64,000 bases of DNA from Ignavibacteria bacterium. Lineage in GTDB: Bacteria; Bacteroidota; Ignavibacteria; Tepidaquicellales; Tepidaquicellaceae. The stretch covers positions 1,012,177 to 1,076,176 of the forward strand of contig DATAJP010000002.1 in the NCBI GenBank assembly GCA_036262055.1, given 5' to 3'. The position numbers and the translations under genes were made by a program. Positions 1-9,208 of this stretch are shown one piece after another (the stretch's first letter is position 1; each line of letters opens with the position of its first letter). The notes beneath the pieces were generated by a model. That model was not told the DNA's origin, made no database searches, and worked only from the letters and a program-made list of their open reading frames with translations.

Positions 1-1
1 A

Positions 2-640
2 GGTAACAGTACATACGCAATTGTATATACTGCTTATTCAGAAGGAGGTCCTTTAGTTTCGCTTGCAACTACAGAAGATTTTAAAACTTTCAGAAGATAT
101 GGTGTAATAAGAACTCCTGATGATAAAGATGCTTCTCTATTTCCAAGAAAGTTTAACGGAAGATGGATTTTAATTCATCGCCCGTCACCGACACATTATT
201 CTTTAGGCGCGCATATATGGATTTCATATTCTCCTGATTTAAAACATTGGGGAGACAGCACAATTTTGCTGCCTGCAAGAAGAGGAAGCTGGTGGGATGC
301 TTATAAAGTTGGGTTAGGTCCTCAGCCGATTGAAACATCCGAAGGCTGGTTAATTATTTATCATGGCGTTAAAACAACTGCATCGGGTTCATTATATCGT
401 CTTGGACTTGCATTATTGGATTTGGATGACCCGAGCAAAGTAATAAAACGTTGCGATGACTGGGTATTCGGACCGAGTGAAATTTACGAACGTGTCGGTG
501 ATGTTCCCGACGTTACATTCCCCTGCGGAGCTGTTGTTAACAAAGATGAGCTTATAATGTACTATGGCGCAGCGGATACAACAATGGCAGTAGCAACTGC
601 TTCAGTTAAAGATATTTTAAAATATATTAAAAAATGTTGA
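2..640 (+). CDS. GH130-family glycoside phosphorylase, 3' part
   Basis: An open frame runs in from the left edge in the frame ending at 640; the 5' end lies outside the window. The visible 212 residues show the five-bladed beta-propeller style of GH130 enzymes: a KDASLFP...HRP segment, then GSWWDAYKVGLGPQPIET and WLIIYHGVK. GH130 members phosphorolyse or hydrolyse beta-mannosides in the cytoplasm. No signal peptide can be judged. The next gene starts inside this one (overlap 634-640) and encodes a glycosyltransferase, so the pair probably makes and recycles one short mannoside or similar glycan. Substrate cannot be told from the fragment. Confidence 0.85.
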   Translation, partial: GNSTYAIVYTAYSEGGPLVSLATTEDFKTFRRYGVIRTPDDKDASLFPRKFNGRWILIHRPSPTHYSLGAHIWISYSPDLKHWGDSTILLPARRGSWWDAYKVGLGPQPIETSEGWLIIYHGVKTTASGSLYRLGLALLDLDDPSKVIKRCDDWVFGPSEIYERVGDVPDVTFPCGAVVNKDELIMYYGAADTTMAVATASVKDILKYIKKC

Positions 641-2901
641 AGTCAGATGACATTCATAAACCTTTCGGAATATCATTCATATCTTCCTTCGTTCCCCGCC
701 AATGCGGGATAGCTACCTTTACAAACGATTTAGCCACATCAATTAACACAAACAGTGAGTACCATATAAACATCACTGCGCTAAATGATATTCCTGAAGG
801 TTATAAATATTCTCCCGATGTTAAATTTGAAATCAAAGATAAAAGTGTCAATGATTTTAAAGAAGCCGCTTATTATCTGAACTTATCTGAATCCGATGTA
901 ATAAACATTCAGCATGAATTTGGTTTATATGGCGGTGATGCCGGCTCAAATATTTTACATCTCGTAGAGCGTCTGAATAAGCCGTCTGTAGCAACACTTC
1001 ATACTGTACTTGAGAATCCCTCAAAGGAAGAACTGAAAATTATAAAGGAGCTTAGCGAACACACGAGCTTTCTTGTTGTAATGTCTCAACGCGCAGTTGA
1101 GATGCTGAATGAAATTTACGGCATCCCGATGGAAAAAATTAAATACATTCCTCATGGCGCGCATGATGTTCCTTTTCTTGATACGGCATATTATAAAGAC
1201 AAATTCCGCTTATCTGAAAAGAAGGTTATTCTGACTTTTGGACTTCTCGGACCGGGCAAAGGTCTTGAAGATGTAATAAATTCTTTACCAGTAGTAATAA
1301 AAAAATATCCCGACATAATGTATATCGTTTTAGGTGCAACACATCCAAACGTCAAACGTCAATTTGGTGAGTCTTACCGCAATTCTCTTGAAAATCTTGT
1401 TAAGAAAAATGAACTCGAAAATAATGTAATGTTCATTAACAGGTTTGTAAGCACAAAAGAGCTTCTTGAGTTTCTCTTGATGAGCGATATTTATGTGAGT
1501 CCTTACCATCATAAGGAACAGATTGTTTCGGGAACATTAACATATGCGCTTGCAAGCGGCAAAGCAGTTATCTCTACTCCCTATTGGTACGCTGAGGAAG
1601 CATTAAGCGAGGGCAGGGGAATACTTGTTCCTCCTAAAAATCCCGAAGCAATTGGTAAGGCTTTATCAGACTTGCTGCTCAATGAAAATAAACGCAATCG
1701 TTTCAGAAAGAAGGCATATGACTGGGGAAGACAAATGATCTGGTCAAACGTGGGCAAAATGTATTCGCAGACCTTTTATGAAGCAATCGAAGAGTTTAAA
1801 AGCAGGTCTATTCCTTATATCCGCCTGGCAAAAACAAAAACTTTACCGTCATTGCCGGATGTAAACTTAAATCATTTAAAAAATCTGACAGACGATACGG
1901 GAATTATACAACATGCGTCATATTCCATTCCAAACCCAAATGAAGGTTATTGCACTGACGATAATGCGCGGGCTTTGCTTACTGCTGTTTTATATAAAAT
2001 GATTTATAATGATGAATCAATCGACAGTTATATTAATAAATATCTTATGTTTGTTTCTTATTCATTCAATAAAGAAACCGGATTATTCAGAAACTTTATG
2101 TCTTATGACCGTAAATGGCTTGAAGAAACCGGCTCGGAAGATTGTAACGGCAGAGTAATTTATACTTTGGGTTATTTAATAAAAAATTTATCATCTCAAT
2201 CAATATTAGGACTTGTTAATTCTTTGTTTGAACAAAGCATTAAAAATATGGTAAATTTCAAATCTCCACGCGCAATATCTTATGTAATCATAGGGTGTGT
2301 CTTTTATCTCAACAAATTTTCAGGAGCATCCGAAATTAAAAACATCTGCAATGTGTTAATTGACAGGCTGCATAAATGTTATACTGATACCAGAACTGAC
2401 GATTGGCAGTGGTTTGAAAATAAACTTACTTATGTTAATTCGCGTCTGTCGCAAGCATTGCTTATGGGAGGTCATTATAAAAATGATAAGAAAATGATTG
2501 CGGACGCTCTGGAATCTCTTGAATGGCTTTATGACCAGCTTTATGACAAAGAAAAAAATTGTTTATCTCTTGTCGGCAACGAAGGGTGGTATGTTAAAGG
2601 CGGAACAAAGGCGAAATATGACCAGCAGCCGGTTGAGATTCCCGGGATTATCGATGCTTGTTTTCTGGCGTTTCTTATTACAAAAGATAACAAATGGATT
2701 AACCGTCTAAGCGTCGCATTTACATGGTTTTTAGGAAATAATGACCGTCAGGAAACGTTATGCGATTTCGCTACAGGCGCATGTTATGACGGATTAACAA
2801 TAAATATGGTCAACCAAAACCAGGGCGCAGAATCAACATTATCCTGGCTTCAGTCGTTATTACGAATGAACAGAATCAGTCAGGAACTCCAGATAGACTA
2901 A
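634..2901 (+). CDS. GT4-type glycosyltransferase with C-terminal helical domain
   Basis: 755 residues. The N-terminal half (about 1-390) is a GT-B glycosyltransferase: it opens with FVPRQCGIATFTND, has a GLLGPGKG nucleotide-sugar segment and ends with the acidic EX7E-like region around SGTLTYALASGKAVIS. Residues about 400-755 are a separate, mostly alpha-helical module containing CTDDNARALL and WQWFENKLTY, similar in style to the (alpha/alpha)6 domains that accompany these transferases. The ATG at 634 overlaps the GH130 stop, indicating translational coupling. Cytoplasmic; donor and acceptor unknown. Confidence 0.85.
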   Translation: MLKSDDIHKPFGISFISSFVPRQCGIATFTNDLATSINTNSEYHINITALNDIPEGYKYSPDVKFEIKDKSVNDFKEAAYYLNLSESDVINIQHEFGLYGGDAGSNILHLVERLNKPSVATLHTVLENPSKEELKIIKELSEHTSFLVVMSQRAVEMLNEIYGIPMEKIKYIPHGAHDVPFLDTAYYKDKFRLSEKKVILTFGLLGPGKGLEDVINSLPVVIKKYPDIMYIVLGATHPNVKRQFGESYRNSLENLVKKNELENNVMFINRFVSTKELLEFLLMSDIYVSPYHHKEQIVSGTLTYALASGKAVISTPYWYAEEALSEGRGILVPPKNPEAIGKALSDLLLNENKRNRFRKKAYDWGRQMIWSNVGKMYSQTFYEAIEEFKSRSIPYIRLAKTKTLPSLPDVNLNHLKNLTDDTGIIQHASYSIPNPNEGYCTDDNARALLTAVLYKMIYNDESIDSYINKYLMFVSYSFNKETGLFRNFMSYDRKWLEETGSEDCNGRVIYTLGYLIKNLSSQSILGLVNSLFEQSIKNMVNFKSPRAISYVIIGCVFYLNKFSGASEIKNICNVLIDRLHKCYTDTRTDDWQWFENKLTYVNSRLSQALLMGGHYKNDKKMIADALESLEWLYDQLYDKEKNCLSLVGNEGWYVKGGTKAKYDQQPVEIPGIIDACFLAFLITKDNKWINRLSVAFTWFLGNNDRQETLCDFATGACYDGLTINMVNQNQGAESTLSWLQSLLRMNRISQELQID

Positions 2902-2905
2902 AAGT

Positions 2906-3847
2906 ATGATTCGGTTCAAAACCATATGGTCACTTCTTGTTGAGACATATAATCAGCTTTTAGATGATAAAGGTTTCAAGATGGCTGCGGCATTGTCTTA
3001 TTATGCTGCATTTTCTTTGGGACCATTACTAATAATTGTAATTGCGGTAGCAGGATTTTTCTTTAGCGAAGAAGCCGCAACAGGTCAGATTATAAGACAG
3101 ATGGACGACCTTATGGGAAGAGACGGCGCGGAGCTTGTTCAGACGATTATCAAAGGAGCTTCAAATACTTCAACCGGAATTTTTGCTACAATCATAAGTG
3201 TAATTTTATTAATATTAGGTTCAGTGGGAGTATTCATTGAACTTCATGAATCTTTGAATATTATTTGGGGAGTAGAGCTTAAACCGGGCAGGGGAATATG
3301 GGGCTTCATTAAAAACCGTCTCGTATCATTTTCAATGGTAGTGGCTTCAGGATTTGTTTTGCTTATATCATTAATAATAAACTCAGCCATTACACTGCTA
3401 AGTGAATATTTTTCAAACATGTTTGGCTTGGCATTACCGTTAGCACAGGTTTTAAATATGCTTTCTGCATTTGTAATAATTACAGTTGTATTTGCTTTAA
3501 TGTTCAAATATTTGCCTGATGTGGTTATAGAATGGAAATATGTCTGGATTGGCGCAGGAATTACATCCCTTTTGTTTTCAATAGGAAAATATTTAATCGG
3601 ATTATATTTAGGTAACACATCATTCAGCTCCACTTATGGAGCTTCAGCATCTCTTGCAGTGTTGTTCATCTGGATATATTATTCGGGTATAATTTTATTT
3701 TTGGGGGCAGAGTTTACACAGGTTTACAGAAGCCGTTACGGAAAGTGTCCTTTGAAAGAAGGTGTTGATGGCGTAATTATCCCGAAGGTATCTGAATTGA
3801 TTAAAAAATCTGTAGAAAAAGAAGAAGCAAAAACACACAAGTATTAA
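2906..3847 (+). CDS. YihY/BrkB-family inner membrane protein
   Basis: 313 residues with about six transmembrane segments. The start reads MAAALSYYAAFSLGPLLI, the signature of the YihY (formerly RNase BN) family, and the IWIYYSGIILFLGAEFTQVY segment near residue 270 is the conserved last helix. It begins 4 bp after the glycosyltransferase stop and is therefore probably in the same transcript. The family's role is not established. The stop overlaps the convergent small gene by 4 bp. Confidence 0.9.
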   Translation: MIRFKTIWSLLVETYNQLLDDKGFKMAAALSYYAAFSLGPLLIIVIAVAGFFFSEEAATGQIIRQMDDLMGRDGAELVQTIIKGASNTSTGIFATIISVILLILGSVGVFIELHESLNIIWGVELKPGRGIWGFIKNRLVSFSMVVASGFVLLISLIINSAITLLSEYFSNMFGLALPLAQVLNMLSAFVIITVVFALMFKYLPDVVIEWKYVWIGAGITSLLFSIGKYLIGLYLGNTSFSSTYGASASLAVLFIWIYYSGIILFLGAEFTQVYRSRYGKCPLKEGVDGVIIPKVSELIKKSVEKEEAKTHKY

Positions 3848-4077
3848 ACCCTGTCAACCAATTCATCCTCACCCGAATGTCTCGCGCAGCTTGCACAGCA
3901 ATAAATTGAATTATTTGCCTGAACTCCATGCCCGATGATACGGCAGTCACAATGAGCGCATCTTGGTGCAAGTTCATCTATTGCACATTCAAAGCTGTCA
4001 TATGTATAAGTATCACCGTTAATAGTAATGTCAAATGACTTATCATATTCATTACCGCATTTATGACATTTTCCCAT
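3844..4077 (-). CDS. Small Cys-rich zinc-binding (metallothionein-like) protein
   Basis: 77 residues from the ATG at 4075-4077. A longer frame upstream to 4155 exists, but its extra 26 residues run through the hairpin element and look unreal, because the conserved family begins MGKCHKCGNEY. Cysteines and a histidine are arranged as CHKC, CAHCDC and YCCASCARH, enough for two metal sites. This matches a widespread small family annotated as prokaryotic metallothionein-related or hypothetical. Cytoplasmic; metal storage or a zinc knuckle are both possible. Convergent with the YihY gene. Confidence 0.7.
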   Translation of the reverse strand: MGKCHKCGNEYDKSFDITINGDTYTYDSFECAIDELAPRCAHCDCRIIGHGVQANNSIYCCASCARHSGEDELVDRV

Positions 4078-4118
4078 TTTATTTGTGATTATAGTTAGAT
4101 TGGAAAGAATAAAAAAAA

Positions 4119-4250
4119 TGGCGAGACTGTATGAACTGAATTTATTAAAATTCAAGTTGATACCATTCGGAACAGAGTTCTTACGGTATTAACATTATTC
4201 ATACTTGGAATATATACTTGCTCAGTTAGTATATATTCCTCGTCTCGCCA
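4119..4250. other. Multi-hairpin element (candidate leader RNA or MITE-like repeat)
   Basis: The ends form a perfect 9-bp inverted repeat (TGGCGAGAC at 4119-4127, GTCTCGCCA at 4242-4250). Inside are three hairpins: AACTGAATTT with AAATTC(A)AGTT at 4134-4158; ATACC with GGTAT (4160-4189) enclosing GAAC/GTTC; and a perfect 11-bp stem GGAATATATAC/GTATATATTCC at 4207-4239. Together they would fold as a four-helix junction. On the minus strand the element is the leader of the Cys-rich gene at 4077. It has no long ORF of its own. Whether it is RNA or a mobile repeat cannot be told here. Confidence 0.45.
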
Positions 4251-4358
4251 ATCATCCTCATTTACCCTTTGATTTATATAATTACAATTGATGTGCCAAT
4301 TCAAAATATGCGATTATAGCTTAATTTCGATGCGTTTCTATCGTAGAATACGACAATC

Positions 4359-4375
4359 CTGACAAATGCTGTCAG
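4359..4375. promoter_or_regulatory. Palindrome CTGACA-N5-TGTCAG
   Basis: A perfect 6-bp inverted repeat lies just beyond the stop codon of the AarF-like gene; a further TGTCA/TGACA pair occurs at 4382-4396, inside its last codons. A similar TGACA/TGTCA palindrome sits at 8589-8606. It could be an operator or a short hairpin; it lacks a strong T-run, so a terminator is less likely. Confidence 0.3.
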
Positions 4376-4383
4376 AAATAGTG

Positions 4384-6072
4384 TCAATTTTCTGACAATT
4401 TACGCTGTTTTTTCTTTGATGTGTGTTCATCAGAAAACATTATCTTCATTGCTAATGTAATACTGCCCGCGATTGCGATTAAAAAGAAAATCATGGCAAC
4501 ACCGGGGTAACCAAATAATGTAAAATCAGTTTCAACATTCATTAAGTTTGAAGCTCCAATTATGAGAGCAGCTAAAATCAATCCTATCGCAATGCGATTT
4601 GCAATTTTCTGCAAACCATTCATCAGATAAACTTCATCAATTGATTTAACTTTAAGCTCGAGTTCATTATTTGAAACTTTATCTAATATATTATTAACCC
4701 TTGAAGGCAGTTTTTCAATAAATTCCTTTGAGTCGAGAAGAACGTCATAAGACTTCTTTGAAGTTGCCGATTTAAATAATTTTTTACGCATTAAATCATC
4801 GGCGTTGCGGCGAATGGAAGAGTTCGGATTAAAATCGGGGTCTAAGATTTTTCCGACCTTATCAAGATTCAATAAAGTTTTTCCAAGCATTGCAAATTCA
4901 TTGGGAAGCACCATTCCGTTCTCACCGCAAACTTTGGTAACTTCCAGAATTATTCTTCCCATTTCAAGATTTTCTAAACTAGTGGATTTTTGCTGTGCTA
5001 CAAGCTCACTAATTTTACTTTTAAATTCCTGCTTATTCACATCTTCATCAGGGTTCCCAACTTTCATTGCATAATCTGCAACTTCATCACCTCTTCCGTC
5101 ACCGATTGCAAGAAGAATATGCAGAAGATTATTCTGCATTTCATTTGACACATATCCTACCATTCCTAAATCGAGCAAAGCAATTTTATTATCGTCTGTT
5201 ATAAATACATTGCCGGGATGCGGGTCTGAATGATAAAAACCGTCAATCATTATTTGTTTCATATATGCCTGAAATACGGTTTCAGCAAGCGCTTTCCCGT
5301 TAAGTTCGAGTTTTCTTAAAGGACTAACTGAAGTAATTTTCTTACCTCTTATGATATCCATTGTTAAGACTTTCGAAGAAGAATAATCTTCAACAGACAG
5401 TGGAACGACAATGTTTTTAAATTCTTTTAAATTGTTTGCTAAAACTTTAAGATTTTGAATTTCATTTCTGTAATCAAGCTCTCTTAAAACGGTTTTTTTA
5501 AATTCTTCAATTGTTCCTGCCAGCATAAATCTTTTTCCAAAATCAGTATGCTCGTTTAAAAAACCTGCAATTTCTTTAAATGCATCTATGTCTGCTGCGA
5601 TTTCTTCCCGTATGTCAGGACGCTGAACCTTAACAACAACCGGCTTGCCGTTTTTTAAAACAGCTCTATGAACCTGTCCGATTGAAGCCGAGCCAAGCGG
5701 TTCTTCATCAAATTCCAGAAATGCTTTTGAGAATCGCATTCCGATTTCATCTTCAACAATTTCTTTTATTATTTTAAAATCAAACGGCTTTACCTTATCC
5801 TGTAAGCGCTGTAGAACTTCAACATACTGAGCAGGGAGCATATCAGAACGGGTCGAAAAAAACTGTCCGAGCTTAACATAAGCAGGCCCTAATTCTTCAA
5901 GGTCATTAGGTAACCGGTCAATTTCTTCAGTTACTTCCTGCTTTTTATCTTCATTAAGAACGACTTCTTCGAGACCGGCTGAGGAAATCAAGTCTGCCCT
6001 GCCATATTTTATAAGAAGCTTTGCTATGTTTTTGTATCGTTTTAAATACTGTGGTTTGAGTGATAGTCCCAT
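4384..6072 (-). CDS. AarF/UbiB (ABC1/ADCK) atypical kinase family protein
   Basis: 562 residues. The family-specific KxGQ motif is present (YVKLGQFFSTRSDMLP, near residue 67), followed by the Ala-rich-loop region GSASIGQVHRA, the lysine strand VVVKVQRP and the catalytic SDPHPGNVF segment, then the metal-binding LLDLGMVG. Two hydrophobic helices lie near the C-terminus (about 490-545), the usual membrane anchor. In other bacteria UbiB supports quinone biosynthesis and lipid handling at the inner membrane. No quinone genes adjoin it here, so the precise role is open. Confidence 0.9.
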   Translation of the reverse strand: MGLSLKPQYLKRYKNIAKLLIKYGRADLISSAGLEEVVLNEDKKQEVTEEIDRLPNDLEELGPAYVKLGQFFSTRSDMLPAQYVEVLQRLQDKVKPFDFKIIKEIVEDEIGMRFSKAFLEFDEEPLGSASIGQVHRAVLKNGKPVVVKVQRPDIREEIAADIDAFKEIAGFLNEHTDFGKRFMLAGTIEEFKKTVLRELDYRNEIQNLKVLANNLKEFKNIVVPLSVEDYSSSKVLTMDIIRGKKITSVSPLRKLELNGKALAETVFQAYMKQIMIDGFYHSDPHPGNVFITDDNKIALLDLGMVGYVSNEMQNNLLHILLAIGDGRGDEVADYAMKVGNPDEDVNKQEFKSKISELVAQQKSTSLENLEMGRIILEVTKVCGENGMVLPNEFAMLGKTLLNLDKVGKILDPDFNPNSSIRRNADDLMRKKLFKSATSKKSYDVLLDSKEFIEKLPSRVNNILDKVSNNELELKVKSIDEVYLMNGLQKIANRIAIGLILAALIIGASNLMNVETDFTLFGYPGVAMIFFLIAIAGSITLAMKIMFSDEHTSKKKQRKLSEN

Positions 6073-6087
6073 ATAAAATTCTATTTA

Positions 6088-6133
6088 TAAAAAAACCCTC
6101 AAGTTTTTTAAAAAGCAAAAAATCCTGAAGGTT
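6088..6133 (-). terminator. Rho-independent terminator of the 6155-6895 gene
   Basis: On the minus strand AACCTTCAGG and CTTGAGGGTT pair with two mismatches around an inner T6/A6 helix, followed by a run of seven T. It sits directly after the stop of the barrel gene and before the AarF-like gene. Confidence 0.5.
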
Positions 6134-6154
6134 ATTTTTTTACCTAACTAAAAA

Positions 6155-6895
6155 TTAAAATCCGAATAGATATGATACGTTAACCTGAATTACTGAAATA
6201 CTTCTGCTTGTGCTTATCGGATGAACTGATGTAGGGCTGCCTGCAAGCGGGTCAGGGTCATCATTTAATGAAAGATATGAATCAAGCCGCCTTGTTGCCG
6301 TAGGGTTTACATCTTCAAACTTTTTCCCGAACAGATTGATAAGATTATACCTTATTCCAATGTCGAGAACCCCTGTTCCGAGACCATATTCAAATCCTCC
6401 ACCTAAGCCCAGTCCTATACGGGTTGCACTTTGCATATCATATGTGCCGTCAGGAATAAAATCTGCGTCCGTAAAAGTCGTCCTTCCGCTTATCGACGAA
6501 ATCAGTAAATCGGCACCCAGATACGGTTTTATGGAAGTAGGAATTGAAGTCAGCTCGAATTCAGGTCCGATAGAAAAACTTAGTAAATCGCTTTTCACAT
6601 CAATGAAACCTTCACCCGGTTCTGCTTGTCCGGTATTGCTCAAAGGTGCATATGTTGCTGAAACACGAAGATTAAAAGGTCCCATACCTGCTTTAAACAA
6701 CGCTCCGAAATTTACTCCCGAGTTCATTCCATATCTTGTGCCTGCATAATATTCCATAGTGGTACCGGAATAATCTCCCGTCGGAGCAGTAAGTCCAATT
6801 ATAGGACCAAGACGAAACTTTTGTGAGTATGCTGTATTACTGATAAAGAACACTGATAGAATTAACAATAAGATTTTGATTCTATTATTATTCAT
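6155..6895 (-). CDS. Outer-membrane beta-barrel protein
   Basis: 246 residues with a Sec signal peptide (MNNNRIKILLLILSVFFI, cut after AYS-Q). The rest alternates Gly-rich turns and amphipathic strands (GPIIGLTAPTGDY, GLGGGFEYGLGTGVLDIGIRYN) and ends in aromatic VNVSYLFGF, the terminal strand signature of outer-membrane barrels. This is the PorT/OmpW-like generic barrel style of Bacteroidota; cargo or function is unknown. Confidence 0.8.
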   Translation of the reverse strand: MNNNRIKILLLILSVFFISNTAYSQKFRLGPIIGLTAPTGDYSGTTMEYYAGTRYGMNSGVNFGALFKAGMGPFNLRVSATYAPLSNTGQAEPGEGFIDVKSDLLSFSIGPEFELTSIPTSIKPYLGADLLISSISGRTTFTDADFIPDGTYDMQSATRIGLGLGGGFEYGLGTGVLDIGIRYNLINLFGKKFEDVNPTATRRLDSYLSLNDDPDPLAGSPTSVHPISTSRSISVIQVNVSYLFGF

Positions 6896-6953
6896 TTTTT
6901 ACTTCTCTCCTTTTTTCTCACCATTCATTTATAAAATTAATTAAAATTGCAAA

Positions 6954-8456
6954 TTATGTTTTACCGTTTCTTGTGTTTTTTACATTATAATTACTTTCGT
7001 CATCATAATAGCTTCGCTTCTTATCATTACTTTTTTTACTGTCGTTTTTACGTTCCTGCTTGCGTTCTTGTTTGCCGTTAGAATTATCGTTGCCGCGTGA
7101 TTTTTTATTTTCTTTTACACCATTACTTTTTCTATTCTGTTTTCCGTCATTACCTTTATTAATATCCCGCTGTTTTTTATTATTTTCTTTCTTTATCTCA
7201 TCGCGTTTTTTATTATTATTTTTATTGTCTATTCTGTTTTTATCGTTGCCTTTTGAATTATCATTCTTTTTCTCAAATGCATTTTTGTTTATTTTTTCAT
7301 TTCTACCGGCATTGTCATTCTTGTTTTTATCAAAATTCTTATCTGACTTATTATTCTTTGATGCGCTCTCTATTCTTTTTTGGTTCTCATTCCTTAGCGA
7401 AGTTTCATCATACTTCGTATATTTTTTCGGTGGAAAATGATTATAAGTCAGATTTCCCTTTGCTTTCACTCTCCTGAATTGTGGTGTAAATACACTTAAT
7501 TCAGTTCCCGTAAATTGAATATCTCTTATGTTATCAACTTTATGAACCTTTACAACACCGATACTGCTTCCGTGATATCTTTCGATGTCAAGCACAGCCG
7601 GTCCCTGGTTAACAATGACATTATTTACGATTACCACGCCTTTTGGTCTTCTCATTGATTTTAAAAGCTTCTTATATTCTTTGTCAGTATAGATATAATT
7701 ATAAACGACCGGTTCAACAAAATATCTTTTTTCAACTATCACATATGTATCTTCATAAACAGGAATAACAGGAATCTCATTGGCAACTATGTAAACACTC
7801 GGAGGGATCGGAGACCAGGCAATGTTAACGTCGTCTTCTCTCCACTCAACCCATGCAGGTGACCAGACTCTTCCGGGCATCCATGCCCAACCGATTGCAG
7901 GAGAATAAACCCATCTTCCGTAATGGTGCACAATTTCTTCATGTGCAGTTGGAGCTTTGAAATACCAACCATAATTAGAATAAACCCATTGCCCGTTTGT
8001 ATAAGGCGTATAATAAACCGGAGCGGCTGCAGCATCGCCTGCGGTTATTCCGACTGCTAAGTTCGGTGAGGGTTGCCATACAAAAAATGACCCGAACTCA
8101 AAATCTGCAGCATAAGCGTCATTTATTCCGAAAAACTGTGAAAGTGATATTCTCCTGTGGTTTGAATTTTTATTAGCACCGGAACCTGCTTCTTTCTTCA
8201 AGTCCAAACCTAATTCTTTTCCGGTTACCTCAATCCATTCACCATGAGGTGCAAGCTCGTCATAAAAAACTTTGTAATCTACTGTTAAAAGATCTTCGTC
8301 TTTTTCAGAAATGTCATCGGCAGGAATCTCTGCAACTTCGAGATTTTGATTATCTGCCGTATTAATTTTTTCACTGTTCTCCTTTGAACAGGAACTCAAT
8401 AAAAAAATCAATGTTATGAAAAATATACAATTTAATATTTTTTTTAGGTTAATCAT
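6954..8456 (-). CDS. Lipoprotein with WxxGxW repeats and long basic tail
   Basis: 500 residues. A lipobox (LLSSC near residue 23) predicts a lipoprotein. Residues about 125-220 carry aromatic repeats NGQWVYSNYGWYF, YGRWVYSPAIGWAWMPG and PAWVEWREDD, the pattern of DUF6600/BcpO-related WxxGxW proteins. From about 355 onward the protein is almost entirely K, N, D, R, S, a disordered polycationic tail of some 145 residues. A cell-envelope or nucleic-acid/polysaccharide-contacting role is plausible but unproven. Confidence 0.8.
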   Translation of the reverse strand: MINLKKILNCIFFITLIFLLSSCSKENSEKINTADNQNLEVAEIPADDISEKDEDLLTVDYKVFYDELAPHGEWIEVTGKELGLDLKKEAGSGANKNSNHRRISLSQFFGINDAYAADFEFGSFFVWQPSPNLAVGITAGDAAAAPVYYTPYTNGQWVYSNYGWYFKAPTAHEEIVHHYGRWVYSPAIGWAWMPGRVWSPAWVEWREDDVNIAWSPIPPSVYIVANEIPVIPVYEDTYVIVEKRYFVEPVVYNYIYTDKEYKKLLKSMRRPKGVVIVNNVIVNQGPAVLDIERYHGSSIGVVKVHKVDNIRDIQFTGTELSVFTPQFRRVKAKGNLTYNHFPPKKYTKYDETSLRNENQKRIESASKNNKSDKNFDKNKNDNAGRNEKINKNAFEKKNDNSKGNDKNRIDNKNNNKKRDEIKKENNKKQRDINKGNDGKQNRKSNGVKENKKSRGNDNSNGKQERKQERKNDSKKSNDKKRSYYDDESNYNVKNTRNGKT

Positions 8457-8588
8457 ATTTTTTCTCCTATTCTAAATAATGCAGTTTAATTATACCACAT
8501 CAAAGTATATTAGGACAAATAACAGACCAAAGGAAAAATTGAAATTTGGATTAGAATGAGAAGAAATGAATCAGGAAATTTAAGATTT

Positions 8589-8606
8589 TATGACAATAAT
8601 GTCATA
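8589..8606. promoter_or_regulatory. Palindrome TATGACA-N4-TGTCATA
   Basis: A perfect 7-bp inverted repeat lies about 130 bp upstream of the lipoprotein gene start at 8456 within an otherwise AT-rich 327-bp gap (8457-8783). It could be an operator for that gene. The core TGACA/TGTCA recurs at 4359-4375. Apart from this and the terminator at 8694 I see nothing else in the gap. Confidence 0.35.
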
Positions 8607-8693
8607 GTTATGGCGGTATTCACCTGAGCTTAAGATGTTTAAATTTTCAGTGTTAAAAAGTGAATTTTACTTTCAACGTAAAGCTTAATTAAA

Positions 8694-8727
8694 AAACCTC
8701 ATAAGTTATTTAAAACTCATGAGGTTT
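8694..8727 (-). terminator. Rho-independent terminator
   Basis: AAACCTCAT and ATGAGGTTT form a perfect 9-bp stem with a 16-nt loop. Read on the minus strand it is followed by T-rich sequence, so it terminates the exported-protein gene at 8784-9173. Confidence 0.75.
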
Positions 8728-8783
8728 AAATTTATGTTTTTTGAAGCCGGAAATTTAATCTAAACTGAAGTAAAAAAAAATTC

Positions 8784-9173
8784 TTAATTAGAAGTAACAT
8801 TTACAGTTCCCGAAGCTATCATATTTCCGTTTGGGTCTATCGCCTTGATAGTCCATGCTGCTGCTTTATAAAAAACCAAATCCACCCAATAGCAATTCGT
8901 TTTCGCCGGCAGGTCAATTGTTGAAGAAAAATCATACTGACCGTCTTTGAAAACTTGAAACGTAACAGAGGAAGTGTCGGGCAAATCCGAAGTTAAATTA
9001 ACAATGGCATAAATTTTTGTGCCTGCTTTTCCGAGCGCAAAAGAAGTTCCTGTTCCTTGAGGTGCGCAGTCAGAACCTACTCCCGTGCTGAAAACCATTG
9101 TCTGAGCATTGATATTACTTGATAAAAATAATAACGCAAAAAAAGAGATGATGAAAAGTAATTTAATTTTCAT
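8784..9173 (-). CDS. Small exported protein of unknown function
   Basis: 129 residues. A clear signal peptide (hydrophobic 5-20, cleavage after NINA-Q) precedes a compact beta-rich domain of about 105 residues with Cys36 and Cys90, possibly a disulfide. I do not recognise a family. It is monocistronic, with its own terminator, next to tRNA-Lys. Confidence 0.65.
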   Translation of the reverse strand: MKIKLLFIISFFALLFLSSNINAQTMVFSTGVGSDCAPQGTGTSFALGKAGTKIYAIVNLTSDLPDTSSVTFQVFKDGQYDFSSTIDLPAKTNCYWVDLVFYKAAAWTIKAIDPNGNMIASGTVNVTSN

Positions 9174-9208
9174 TTTAAGGTTGTGAATTTTAATTTTGAT
9201 TGTAATTT

